Below are positions 9,047-16,965 of a stretch of 64,000 nucleotides of DNA, in pieces (the first letter of the stretch is position 1; the number at the start of each line of letters is the position of its first letter). The DNA is from Streptomyces sp. ISL-96 (GTDB lineage Bacteria; Actinomycetota; Actinomycetes; Streptomycetales; Streptomycetaceae): positions 62,001 through 126,000 of the forward strand of contig NZ_JAGGPA010000026.1 of NCBI RefSeq assembly GCF_018614035.1, given 5' to 3'. Below the pieces are notes generated by a model. That model did not search any database. It was given only the letters and a program-made list of their open reading frames with translations, and was not told the DNA's origin. Both the position numbers and the translations under genes were made by a program.

Positions 9047-9358
9047 TTACCCACAGAAGTTATCCACAGGGCGGGTTCTCGACCTGGGGACAAGTCGACA
9101 ACGTAACCCGACATCGTCGACAAATCTGTTCACAGACCTCTCTTCCGTCCACAGGACGGCAGGTCGGGCTCTGTCACCTCAATTCCATTGATCAACTCTT
9201 TAGAGCGAGTAATTCCCACCCGAATGAGCGTGTGAAGAGGGTTTGAGAGGGGAATCCTTCGCCCCTCATGCACCTTTCGGAACGATCTCTTCCGGCGTCC
9301 ACAGATCTTTCGCACAGCCTGTGGATAAGTCTCTGGACTCGCCCATTCCTGTGGACAA
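9047..9358. promoter_or_regulatory. Cluster of DnaA boxes in the pheA-serS intergenic region
   Basis: Within a 540-nt gene-free stretch (9044-9583) I find perfect or consensus boxes TTATCCACA (9060-9068), TGTGGATAA (9320-9328, reverse) and TGTGGACAA (9350-9358, reverse). Near matches are TTACCCACA (9047), TGGGGACAA (9085, reverse), CTGTTCACA (9126), CCGTCCACA (9145) and GCGTCCACA (9295). Left boxes face right and right boxes face left. The Streptomyces consensus is TT(G/A)TCCACA. The region is AT-richer than its flanks between about 9120 and 9350. The serS promoter should also lie here. Confidence 0.8.
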
Positions 9359-9583
9359 CCAGGTGCCAACTCCATGCCAACTCCCGCTTCAGACAAGGGG
9401 GAAGCGTCAACGGGGCCAGCACGAACTGCCCTGTTTCAGGGAATAGCGCCTGTTTTATTGACGCGCGTCGGCCGTGCCGAGGTGGCCGCTCAACAGGATT
9501 ACCAATTAGGGCAATACGGGCAAAGCGTCATGCAATGCAATATCAAGTCGATCGGCGGAAGCGGTCGCAGGTAGCCTGGTGGG

Positions 9584-10861
9584 GTGATTGACCTTCGCCT
9601 GCTCCGTGAGGACCCCGACCGTGTTCGCGCCTCCCAGCGCGCCCGTGGAGAGGACGTCGCCCTCGTCGACGCCCTCCTCTCCGCCGACGAGCGGCGCAGG
9701 TCGTCCAGCGTCCGCTTCGACGAACTCCGCTCCGAGCAGAAATCGCTCGGCAAACTCATCCCCAAGGCCTCCGGCGACGAGAAGGCCGAGCTGCTGAGGA
9801 AGGCCGGCGAACTCTCCGCCGCCGTCAAGGCCGCCGACGCCGAGCAGGACGAGGCGGCCGAGGAGTCCAAGCGGCTGCTGCTCCAGCTCGGCAACATCGT
9901 GCACCCCGACGTCCCCGTCGGCGGCGAGGAAGACTTCGTCGTACGGGAGACCATCGGTACCGCGCGCGACTTCGCGGCCGAGGGCTTCGAGCCCAAGGAC
10001 CACCTTGAGCTCGGCGAGGCACTCGGCGCGATCGACGTCGAGCGCGGCGCCAAGGTCTCCGGCTCGCGCTTCTACTACCTGACCGGCATCGGCGCGCTCC
10101 TGGAGCTCGCCCTCGTCAACGCGGCGATCGCGCAGGCCACCGAGGCCGGCCTGATCCCCATGCTGACGCCGGCGCTGGTGCGCCCGCGCGCCATGGAGGG
10201 CACGGGCTTCCTCGGCCAGGCCGCCGAGAACGTGTACCACCTGGAGAAGGACGACTACTACCTGGTCGGCACCTCCGAGGTCCCCCTCGCGGCGTACCAC
10301 ATGGACGAGATCATCGACGCGGAGAAGCTGCCGCTGCGGTACGCCGGCTTCTCGCCCTGCTTCCGGCGCGAGGCCGGGACGTACGGGAAGGACACCCGGG
10401 GCATCTTCCGGGTGCACCAGTTCGACAAGGTCGAGATGTTCTCGTACGTCGCCCCGGCGGACGCCGAGGCGGAGCTGGAGCGGCTGCTGGCGTGGGAGAA
10501 GCAGTGGCTGTCGTCGCTGGAGCTGCCGTTCCAGGTGATCGACGTGGCCAGTGGTGACCTGGGTTCCTCGGCGTCGCGCAAGTACGACTGCGAGGCGTGG
10601 ATTCCGACGCAGGGCAAGTACCGCGAGCTGACGTCCGCGTCGAACTGCCTGGAGTTCCAGTCGCGCCGGCTGTCGATCCGCATGCGCGACGGCAAGAAGG
10701 TGCAGCCGCTCGCGACGCTGAACGGCACGCTGTGCGCCGTACCGCGCACGATCGTGGCGATCCTGGAGAACCACCAGCAGGCGGACGGTTCGGTGCGGGT
10801 GCCTGAGATCCTGCGGCCGTACCTCGGGGGACGAGAGATCTTGGAGCCTGTCTCCAAGTGA
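9584..10861 (+). CDS. serS: Seryl-tRNA synthetase
   Basis: 425 residues from GTG 9584. The N-terminal antiparallel coiled-coil arm that grips tRNA-Ser spans about 28-105 (LRSEQKSLGKL, KAADAEQDEAAEE). The class II catalytic core follows, with motif 2 in the FSPCFRREAG / GIFRVHQFDK segment and motif 3 ending in the conserved PRTIVAILEN run. It charges tRNA-Ser, and also selenocysteine tRNA where present, in the cytosol. The upstream 540 nt holds the DnaA-box cluster rather than an obvious T-box. The stop overlaps the next gene by 4 nt. Confidence 0.97.
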   Translation: MIDLRLLREDPDRVRASQRARGEDVALVDALLSADERRRSSSVRFDELRSEQKSLGKLIPKASGDEKAELLRKAGELSAAVKAADAEQDEAAEESKRLLLQLGNIVHPDVPVGGEEDFVVRETIGTARDFAAEGFEPKDHLELGEALGAIDVERGAKVSGSRFYYLTGIGALLELALVNAAIAQATEAGLIPMLTPALVRPRAMEGTGFLGQAAENVYHLEKDDYYLVGTSEVPLAAYHMDEIIDAEKLPLRYAGFSPCFRREAGTYGKDTRGIFRVHQFDKVEMFSYVAPADAEAELERLLAWEKQWLSSLELPFQVIDVASGDLGSSASRKYDCEAWIPTQGKYRELTSASNCLEFQSRRLSIRMRDGKKVQPLATLNGTLCAVPRTIVAILENHQQADGSVRVPEILRPYLGGREILEPVSK

Positions 10862-11691
10862 GCACCGCTTCCCGGCCGTTCCCGCACAAGCCGTTCCCGT
10901 ACAAGCTCGTCGCGACCGACCTCGACGGGACGCTGCTGCGCTCCGACGACACGGTCTCTGCCCGTACGCGCGAAGCGCTCGCCGCCGTCACGGCGGCGGG
11001 CGCGGCCCACATCGTCGTCACGGGGCGCGCGGTCCCCTGGACCCGGCACATCCTGGACGATCTGGGCTACGAGGGCCTCGCGGTCTGCGGCCAGGGCGCG
11101 CAGGTCTACCACGCCGGTGAGCACCGGCTGCTGACCTCGGTGACGCTCGACCGGCAGCTGGCCGGGCTGGCACTGTCCAAGATCGAGGCGGAGGCGGGCC
11201 CGCTGGCGCTCGCCGCGAGCCGCGACGGCCTGGACGGCGAGGTGCTGGTCGGGGCGGGCTACCGGGTGCAGGAAGGCCCGCTGCCGTACGTCGCGTTCGA
11301 GGACCCTTCCGAGCTGTGGTCGGCGCCGCTGAACAAGGTCTACATCCAGCACCCGGAGCTGGACGACGACGAGCTGGCGCGGATCGCGCGCCAGACGGTC
11401 GGCAACCTGGTCGACGTGGTCATGGCGGGTCCCGGAGTGGTGGAGCTGCTGCCGCTGGGGCTGAGCAAGGCGACGGGCCTTTCACTGGCGGCGCGGCGGC
11501 TGGGGCTCAAGGCCTCGGACACGATCGCGTTCGGCGACATGCCGAACGACATCCCGATGTTCGGCTGGGCGGCGCACGGCGTGGCAATGGCCAACGCGCA
11601 TGACGAGCTCAAGGCCGTGGCGCAGGAGATCACGGCGTCGAACGACGGGGACGGCATCGCGGTCGTCCTGGAACAGCTGCTGAGCGGCTGA
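10858..11691 (+). CDS. HAD superfamily hydrolase, Cof/YbiV type
   Basis: 277 residues from GTG 10858, translationally coupled to serS (GTGA overlap). Motif I is KLVATDLDGTLL (two Asp), motif II is IVVTGR, motif III is the Lys in GLSKATGLSL, and motif IV is GDMPNDIPM. The large C2-type cap marks it as a Cof family phosphatase acting on small phosphorylated metabolites such as sugar phosphates or flavin and thiamine precursors; the substrate is unknown. It resembles the HAD protein at 26.7 kb (same motif spacing, GDMPND), so the two may be paralogues. Confidence 0.92.
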   Translation: MSTASRPFPHKPFPYKLVATDLDGTLLRSDDTVSARTREALAAVTAAGAAHIVVTGRAVPWTRHILDDLGYEGLAVCGQGAQVYHAGEHRLLTSVTLDRQLAGLALSKIEAEAGPLALAASRDGLDGEVLVGAGYRVQEGPLPYVAFEDPSELWSAPLNKVYIQHPELDDDELARIARQTVGNLVDVVMAGPGVVELLPLGLSKATGLSLAARRLGLKASDTIAFGDMPNDIPMFGWAAHGVAMANAHDELKAVAQEITASNDGDGIAVVLEQLLSG

Positions 11692-11715
11692 GGTCCAGTC
11701 CTCTCACCGTGGTGA

Positions 11716-11749
11716 GTGTTGGCCGGGTCGGCACGTCACCGGCCAACAC
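11716..11749 (+). terminator. Rho-independent-like hairpin after serS-HAD
   Basis: A perfect 11-bp stem, GTGTTGGCCGG paired with CCGGCCAACAC, around a 12-nt loop, 25 nt after the HAD stop. A smaller 6-bp hairpin (CTCACC/GGTGAG, 11703-11716) precedes it directly. There is no U-run. Confidence 0.7.
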
Positions 11750-11885
11750 CCTCCCCCGTGAGTGGTGCGTCACCCAGTGTGCCCGCGTCTGCCGAGCGGC
11801 GCCACTGTATTTCCCGACTTGTAGGATGACCGGGCAACCAGGATGGGCAACCGGCCCAAAATTCTCCTATGAGTCGGAGGCGGAC

Positions 11886-12560
11886 ATGGCGCTGCGGGCG
11901 GCGGGACGGCAGTCCCTGGTGGACACCGTCGTGGACCAGTTGCGGTCCCAGCTCGCCGAGGGCGAGTGGGCGGTGGGCGACCGCATCCCGACCGAGCACG
12001 AGCTCGCCGAACAGCTCGGCGTAGGCCGCAACACCGTGCGCGAGGCGGTGCACGTGCTGGTGCACGCCGGGCTCCTGGAATCGCGACAGGGCAACGGCAC
12101 CTTCGTACGATCGGCCGCCGACCCGGCGGCGGTCCTGCGCGGCATGCGGCACGCGGGCGTACTCGACGTACTGGAACTGCGGGTCGCGCTGGAGGCCGAG
12201 GCGGCGCGGCTGGCGGCCGTACGACGCGACGAGGCGGACCTGCGCGCGCTGCGCCACGCCCTCGCCGACCTGCACGAACAGGGCGACCGGGCCGCGGATG
12301 CCGACCTCGCGTTTCACCTCGGCGTCGTCGAGGCGACGCACAACGCCGCGTTCACCGAGGTCTACCGCTTCTTCTCCACCCAGGTGCACGAGACGCTGAT
12401 CACCGCGCTCGGTGACCACGAGATGCCGCCGATCGACCTCGCCGCGCACGGGGCGCTGCTCGACGCGATCGAGAACGGGGACCCGGTGGCGGCGGAAGGG
12501 GCGGCGCGGGCTGTGCTCCAGGTGCCGATCGATGTGGTGACGGCCCTGACCACCCGCTGA
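11886..12560 (+). CDS. FadR-subfamily GntR transcriptional regulator
   Basis: 224 residues. A winged-helix GntR domain at about 8-75 (IPTEHELAEQLGVGRNTVREAVHVL) is followed by an all-helical FCD effector domain at about 90-215 with the His/Asp metal-site pattern (DLAFHLGVVEATHN). The ATG at 11886 is chosen because GGAGG lies just upstream and the GntR domain starts shortly after; an upstream in-frame start at 11709 would add an unrelated extension across the terminator. It lies 26 nt before an MFS transporter gene on the same strand and probably regulates it. FCD ligands are usually organic acids. Confidence 0.92.
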   Translation: MALRAAGRQSLVDTVVDQLRSQLAEGEWAVGDRIPTEHELAEQLGVGRNTVREAVHVLVHAGLLESRQGNGTFVRSAADPAAVLRGMRHAGVLDVLELRVALEAEAARLAAVRRDEADLRALRHALADLHEQGDRAADADLAFHLGVVEATHNAAFTEVYRFFSTQVHETLITALGDHEMPPIDLAAHGALLDAIENGDPVAAEGAARAVLQVPIDVVTALTTR

Positions 12561-12586
12561 TTTCTCCAATCGTCCCTTTCTGAAAG

Positions 12587-13906
12587 GTGTTTGCCTTGCC
12601 ACGCCCGGATTCCGATCAACTCCTCCTGGACGCCGGGGCCGGCGTACGGACGTCGGCTCAAGGAGTGGCCGCGAGAAGGGCGTTGCTCGCCCGTCCGGTG
12701 GTGCTGCTGATCGGAATCGTGCTCGCTTCGGTCAACATGCGGGCGGCGCTCGCGAGTGCGTCGCCGCTGGTGAGCGAGATCGGCGAGGCGTTCGGGCTGT
12801 CGTCGACGGCGACCAGCCTGGTGACGGCGGTGCCGGTGCTTTTCCTCGGGGTGGGTGCGATGGTGGCGCCGTGGCTGGGGCGGCGGTTCGGCACTGAAGT
12901 GGTTTTGTTCTGCGCGCTGTTGGTGCTGGGCGCGGGGATTGTGGTGCGGGTCGTTCCCACCGTGACGGCGCTGTTCGCGGGCAGCCTGCTGATCGGGCTG
13001 GCGATCGCGCTGCTCAACGTCCTGATGCCGGGCCTGATCAAGCGCGACTTCCCGGGCAGGGCGGCCTCGATGACGTCGGTCTACACCGGCGCGATGATCG
13101 CGGGCGCGACGGTCGCGGCAGCGGCGTCGGTGCCGCTGGAGAGGGCGTTCGGCGGCAGCTGGGAGGCGTCGCTGGCGTTCTGGTCGCTGCTCGCCGTGGT
13201 CGCGGCGGTGGCGTGGCTGCCGCAGGTGCTGATCGCCTGTGGCCGTACGGGACATGAGATACGGGGTGTCATACCGGCGGGCAGCGACCGTACCCGCGGC
13301 CGTACCCGCATCCGCATCCCCGACCGCGTACGCGTACGCAGCGTGTGGCGGTCGGCGCTGGCGTGGCAGGTCACGCTCTTCATGGGGCTGCAGTCGCTCT
13401 GGACGTACGTCCTGATCGCCTGGCTGCCGACGATCTTCACGGACCACGGAATGAGCCGCTCCGCCGCCGGCGTCGTCTTCGCCTTCAACAACCTCATCCA
13501 GGTCGCGGGCGCGTTCGTGGTGCCGCTGCTGGCCGGACGTATGCGCAGCCAGCGCCCTCTGATCGTGCTGGTCACGACCTTGGTCGCGGCCGGTTACGCC
13601 GGCCTGATGACCGCCCCGGTGTCGGGTGCCTGGCTCTGGGCCGCGGTGCTCGGCGTCGGGCAGGGCGGTGCGGTGGGCCTGGCCCTGACGCTGATCGTGC
13701 TGCGCTCGGGCGACGCGGTGACGGCTGCCCGGCTGTCCGGGATGGCGCAGACGGTGGGCTACCTGCTGGCCGCGGTGGGCCCGCCGGCGGCGGGCGCGGT
13801 GTACGAGGCGACCGGAGGCTGGACGCTGCCGATCGCCCTGATGCTGGGGGTGTGCGCGGCGGCCCTGGTGGTGGGTCTGTTCGCGGCGCGCGACCGGAAG
13901 GTGTAG
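12587..13906 (+). CDS. MFS transporter, CynX/NimT family
   Basis: About 12 transmembrane helices in 439 residues. Features of the cyanate/2-nitroimidazole transporter branch include NMRAALASASPLVSEI at helix 1 and GQGGAVGLALTLIVLRS near helix 10. The first possible start is GTG 12587, but GAAAGG (12582-12587) is better spaced for TTG 12596, so the true N-terminus may be 3 residues shorter. A basic loop between helices 6 and 7 (RTRGRTRIRIPDRVRVRS) is unusually arginine-rich. Together with the FadR-type gene 26 nt upstream it forms a likely regulator-transporter unit for a small anion. The substrate is unknown. Confidence 0.88.
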   Translation: MFALPRPDSDQLLLDAGAGVRTSAQGVAARRALLARPVVLLIGIVLASVNMRAALASASPLVSEIGEAFGLSSTATSLVTAVPVLFLGVGAMVAPWLGRRFGTEVVLFCALLVLGAGIVVRVVPTVTALFAGSLLIGLAIALLNVLMPGLIKRDFPGRAASMTSVYTGAMIAGATVAAAASVPLERAFGGSWEASLAFWSLLAVVAAVAWLPQVLIACGRTGHEIRGVIPAGSDRTRGRTRIRIPDRVRVRSVWRSALAWQVTLFMGLQSLWTYVLIAWLPTIFTDHGMSRSAAGVVFAFNNLIQVAGAFVVPLLAGRMRSQRPLIVLVTTLVAAGYAGLMTAPVSGAWLWAAVLGVGQGGAVGLALTLIVLRSGDAVTAARLSGMAQTVGYLLAAVGPPAAGAVYEATGGWTLPIALMLGVCAAALVVGLFAARDRKV

Positions 13907-13910
13907 CAGG

Positions 13911-14279
13911 GTGGTCCTTGTGACCAAACCTGATGTCCGAGTGCGCAGGGTGTACGAGCCGCCGTCCGCCGACGACGGTACGCGCGTCCTGGTCGACCGG
14001 CTGTGGCCGCGCGGCCTGAGCAAGGAGACGGCGGAGGTCGACGAGTGGCCGAAGGCCGTCACCCCGTCGACGGAACTGCGCCGCTGGTACCACGGGTTTT
14101 CCGGCGAGTTCGAGGAGTTCGGCCGGCGTTACGAGTCCGAGCTCGCCGGTCCCGAAGCGGCCGCGGCCCTGGAGGACCTGCGTACGCTCGCGAAGGCGGG
14201 CCGGATCACGCTGCTGACCGCCGCCAAGGACCCGGAGCGCAGCCACACCGCCGTACTGCGGCGGCTGCTGCTGCGCTGA
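13911..14279 (+). CDS. DUF488 (YeaO-like) small protein
   Basis: 122 residues from GTG 13911, 4 nt after the MFS stop. The family signature is visible: RVYEPP near the N-terminus, VLVDRLWPRGLSKE (about 26-39), the WPKAVTPSTELRRWY segment and TLLTAAKDPERSHTAVL near the C-terminus. Biochemical function of DUF488 is unknown; members are small, cytosolic and often occur in stress-related gene neighbourhoods. The very short spacing implies co-transcription with the transporter. Confidence 0.88.
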   Translation: MVLVTKPDVRVRRVYEPPSADDGTRVLVDRLWPRGLSKETAEVDEWPKAVTPSTELRRWYHGFSGEFEEFGRRYESELAGPEAAAALEDLRTLAKAGRITLLTAAKDPERSHTAVLRRLLLR

Positions 14280-14330
14280 CCTGAGAGTGGCCGGGGGTAG
14301 TGGCCGGAGGTCCTCGACGGCGGCCGGTTA

Positions 14331-15047
14331 TCAGCTGCGCTTACGCCGGTGGCTGCGCTCCAGGGCGCTCAGCCGGAGGGAGACGTCGTCCAGCCTGCGG
14401 TCCATGCGGTGCTCCATGCGCCGCATGTCGTCGGAAAGATCGCAGAGCCGGTTGCTGATGGCGCCGACGACCTGGTTGGTGGTTTCGAGCCGCCGGTCGA
14501 GGCGGTCGAGCCGTACCGAGATCCCGTTGATGACGGGGCCCAGCTCCTGAAGCGCGCGCCCCACCGTGCCGAGGTGGGACTCGACCTTGGTGACGCGCCG
14601 GTCGAGCGAGGCGTCGCCCGCGCGCCAGCCGTTCTCCTCGGCATCGAGGAGGTACGTACGGACGCACCGGGCGATGTCGCTGTCGCGAAGAAGCATCGCC
14701 ACGTTGAGGACGGCCCGGCGGGTGTAGAGCGTGAGATTCGTGGCCGCCTGTGGATAACTTGTCCCCAGGTTGTCGCTCCAGAGGGACAAGATGTCCCTCT
14801 GGAAGATGCGCAGGTCATCGCCTCGCAGTACTTGCAACCCGTTCTCGTTGAGTTCCTCCCGATGGCGCTGGACGACCTTCTTCAGTACCTCTGTGGATAC
14901 TTCGAAGTACCGCGCCACGTCCTCTGTGCGGACGTAAATTCCGTCCGGGAGCATGACAAGCGCCTTGACCTTGTCGAGGACGTCTACGCGCCCCTGATGC
15001 TCGTCGCGCATCGCGCGCGATTCGAGCAGGGTGAGTTCCGATGGCAT
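14331..15047 (-). CDS. Putative DNA-binding protein with C-terminal coiled coil; paralogue of the 56-kb Mrr fusion
   Basis: 238 residues from ATG 15047, which has AGAAGG 7 nt upstream; an ATG at 15053 is closer than usual to that ribosome site. The N-terminal 140 residues contain LDKVKALVMLPDG, a helix-turn-helix-like stretch (YFEVSTEVLKKVVQRHREEL) and TRRAVLNVAMLLRDS followed by ARCVRTYLLDAEEN. This order is close to the N-terminus of the protein encoded at 56075 and faintly like phage Rha/BRO regulators. The last 90 residues are a Leu/Arg heptad coiled coil (VRLDRLDRRLETT). The gene carries a pair of DnaA-box-like sequences (14749-14767) and a near box at 14892. Function unknown; a nucleoid or phage-derived DNA-binding role is an inference. 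Confidence 0.7.
   Translation of the reverse strand: MPSELTLLESRAMRDEHQGRVDVLDKVKALVMLPDGIYVRTEDVARYFEVSTEVLKKVVQRHREELNENGLQVLRGDDLRIFQRDILSLWSDNLGTSYPQAATNLTLYTRRAVLNVAMLLRDSDIARCVRTYLLDAEENGWRAGDASLDRRVTKVESHLGTVGRALQELGPVINGISVRLDRLDRRLETTNQVVGAISNRLCDLSDDMRRMEHRMDRRLDDVSLRLSALERSHRRKRS
14749..14767. promoter_or_regulatory. Converging DnaA-box pair inside a coding sequence
   Basis: TGTGGATAA (14749-14757, a perfect box on the minus strand) is followed after one base by TTGTCCCCA (14759-14767, one mismatch on the plus strand). A further near box, TGTGGATAC, sits at 14892-14900. A similar but perfect pair occurs inside the paralogous gene at 56476-56495, at a different place in the protein. 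Confidence 0.6.
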
Positions 15048-15266
15048 GAGCATGCCTTCTGTTCGTGAAAGCCGACGATGGACAGCCCTGTCCCCGGGCT
15101 TTTAGGGGCGGAGGACGCTCAAGGTGGCTACAAACTCTGGTGACCGGCCCGGATCCGTTCCAGTACCGGCAATCCCCAAATTCACGAACGCTCGACGTCT
15201 CAGATTCCCATTGCCTCCACGCACGGTGAACAACGAGCCGATAAACGTACAGTTACGCGGAAAACG

Positions 15267-15299
15267 CCTCAACCCCCGCCCATGGGGCGGGGGTTGAGG
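15267..15299 (-). terminator. Strong terminator of the ABC exporter operon
   Basis: A perfect 15-bp stem (CCTCAACCCCCGCCC with its complement) and a 3-nt ATG loop, 17 nt beyond the stop of the last ABC gene. On the minus strand it is followed by GCGTTTTCC, a short U-run, the best intrinsic terminator in the window. The remaining intergenic DNA (15054-15266) shows no gene. Confidence 0.85.
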
Positions 15300-15315
15300 G
15301 AAGGAAGCGCTCCGT

Positions 15316-16035
15316 TTACGCCTCGCCGGCCAGCGTGAGCGTGCGGAGTTTCTGGCCCGCGTACCACGCGGCCGCCACCGTGACCGCCGCCAGCAGCACC
15401 GCCGCCGTCGGCAGGGCGACGTCCGAGGTGATCGTGCCGTTCACGCCGATGCGTTCGGCCACGGACAGCGCCCACTGCTGGACGCTGAGCGTGCGCGCGC
15501 CCGGCACGAGACTGCCGAAGAGCGTCTCCCAGACCAGCGCGTAGACGAGGCCGAAGACCACCGCGTGCCGGGTGACCGTACCGAGCAGCAGGAACATCGC
15601 GCTGTACGCGATGGAGGCGACCAGCGCCGCGACCGTGTAGGCGATCGCGATCTGTCCGCCGTTGCCGTTGAGGATCAGGCCGGCGATGAAGGTCGGGATC
15701 GCGGAGAAGGCCATCGTCACGGCGATCGCGACGATGAGCTTGGTGAAGATGATCGTGGGCCGCTTCACCGGCTTGGCGAGCAGATAGACGATCGAGCCGT
15801 CGTCGATCTCCGGACCGATCGCCCCGGTGCCCGCGATCACGCCGATCAGCGGAACCATCGTGGCCATCGCGAAGCCGCCGAGGACGTCGGAGGCGATCTG
15901 GTCGTCCGCTCCCGTGAGCAGCCGTACCGCGCTTGCGATGACGATCAGCAGCGCGGGGAGAACGAAGAGGATGGCGGCCCTGCGGCGGCCGAGGAGGGCC
16001 CGGTAGGTGAGCCGGGCGACTGTGGGTTCGTACAT
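15316..16035 (-). CDS. ABC-2 type exporter permease
   Basis: 239 residues with about six membrane segments. The first (AILFVLPALLIVIASAV) is followed by an outward loop, then VLGGFAMATMVPLIGVIAG. The motif GAIGPEIDDGSIVYLLAKPVKR before the third segment is typical of ABC-2 permeases of the YhaP/NatB/GldF type. It is the last gene of a four-gene minus-strand operon, 18 nt after the ATPase encoded at 16054-16965, with which it probably forms a homodimer-based exporter. The substrate is unknown; lipids, peptides or sodium are handled by relatives. Confidence 0.88.
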   Translation of the reverse strand: MYEPTVARLTYRALLGRRRAAILFVLPALLIVIASAVRLLTGADDQIASDVLGGFAMATMVPLIGVIAGTGAIGPEIDDGSIVYLLAKPVKRPTIIFTKLIVAIAVTMAFSAIPTFIAGLILNGNGGQIAIAYTVAALVASIAYSAMFLLLGTVTRHAVVFGLVYALVWETLFGSLVPGARTLSVQQWALSVAERIGVNGTITSDVALPTAAVLLAAVTVAAAWYAGQKLRTLTLAGEA

Positions 16036-16053
16036 GATCGCTTCAAGCTCCTT

Positions 16054-16965
16054 TCAGGCCGCTACGAGGTAGGAGAAGACCGATTCGAGGGACTCGTCGG
16101 AGGGCGAGACCGTCAGCAGCCGGATGCCGTGCGCGCGGGCGACCTGCGGGAGCAGTGCGGTGAACCGGCCGAAGTCGACGGCCTGGATGCGCAGCGCCCC
16201 CTCCGCCATGTCCACTTCGATGCCGGCCGTCGACGGGTCCGCGATCAGCGCGGCGGCGAGGGCGCGGTCGTCGCTGGACCGTACGAGATAGCGGTGCGGG
16301 CGGTCGGTCATCAGGCGGCGGATCTTGCGGAAGTCGCCGGAAGCGGCGTGCCGTCCGGCCACGATCACCTCGATGTGCGAGGCGAGCTGCTCGACCTCCT
16401 CCAGGATGTGGGAGGAGAAGAGGACCGTACGGCCCTCCGCGCCCATCCGCCGCAGCAGCTCCATCAGCTGCATGCGCTGGCGCGGGTCCATGCCGTTGAA
16501 CGGCTCGTCCAGGAGCAGCACCGACGGGTCGTGGACGAGGGCGGAGGCCATCTTCACGCGCTGGCGCATGCCCTTGCTGTACGTCGCGATCTTGCGGTCC
16601 TGCGCGGACTCCATCTCGACGGTCGCGAGCGCCTTCTGCGCCGCTTCCGCGGTGAGGCCGTGCAACTCGGCGTTGGCGACGACGAATTCGCGTCCCGTGA
16701 GGAAGTCGTACATCGCTTCCCTCTCGGGCACGATTCCGATCTCCTTGTAGACGGACTCGTTGCGCCAGATCGGCTTCCCGTCGAGGGTGACGGTGCCGGT
16801 CGAGGGGGCGAGGAAGCCGCCCATCATGTTGATCAGGGTGGACTTTCCGGCGCCGTTGGGGCCGAGCAGTCCGGTCACGCCCGGAGCGACGCGCAGTGTG
16901 ATGTCGTTGACGGCCACCACGTTGCCGAACCAGCGGGAGGCGTGGTCGATGTCGATCGTGGTCAC
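16054..16965 (-). CDS. ABC transporter ATP-binding protein
   Basis: 303 residues starting at GTG 16965, which overlaps the upstream permease stop by 4 nt. Walker A is GPNGAGKSTLIN (about residues 34-45), the signature is in ATYSKGMRQRVKMASAL, Walker B is VLLLDEPFNGMD and the switch His is in LFSSHILEEVE. The C-terminal 80 residues form the extra domain seen in ABC-2 exporter ATPases (HRYLVRSSDDRAL...). The signature is YSKGM instead of the usual LSGGQ, as in NatA-like exporters. It powers the permease encoded directly downstream. Confidence 0.93.
   Translation of the reverse strand: MTTIDIDHASRWFGNVVAVNDITLRVAPGVTGLLGPNGAGKSTLINMMGGFLAPSTGTVTLDGKPIWRNESVYKEIGIVPEREAMYDFLTGREFVVANAELHGLTAEAAQKALATVEMESAQDRKIATYSKGMRQRVKMASALVHDPSVLLLDEPFNGMDPRQRMQLMELLRRMGAEGRTVLFSSHILEEVEQLASHIEVIVAGRHAASGDFRKIRRLMTDRPHRYLVRSSDDRALAAALIADPSTAGIEVDMAEGALRIQAVDFGRFTALLPQVARAHGIRLLTVSPSDESLESVFSYLVAA

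Noticed and set aside
9047..9358. oriC itself
   Set aside because: Streptomyces oriC lies between dnaA and dnaN and has more boxes over about 1 kb. Neither gene is here, so this is a secondary cluster.
9044..9583. T-box leader for serS
   Set aside because: No T-box sequence (AGGGUGGNACCGCG) or specifier stem was seen. Actinobacterial T-boxes are mainly known for ileS.
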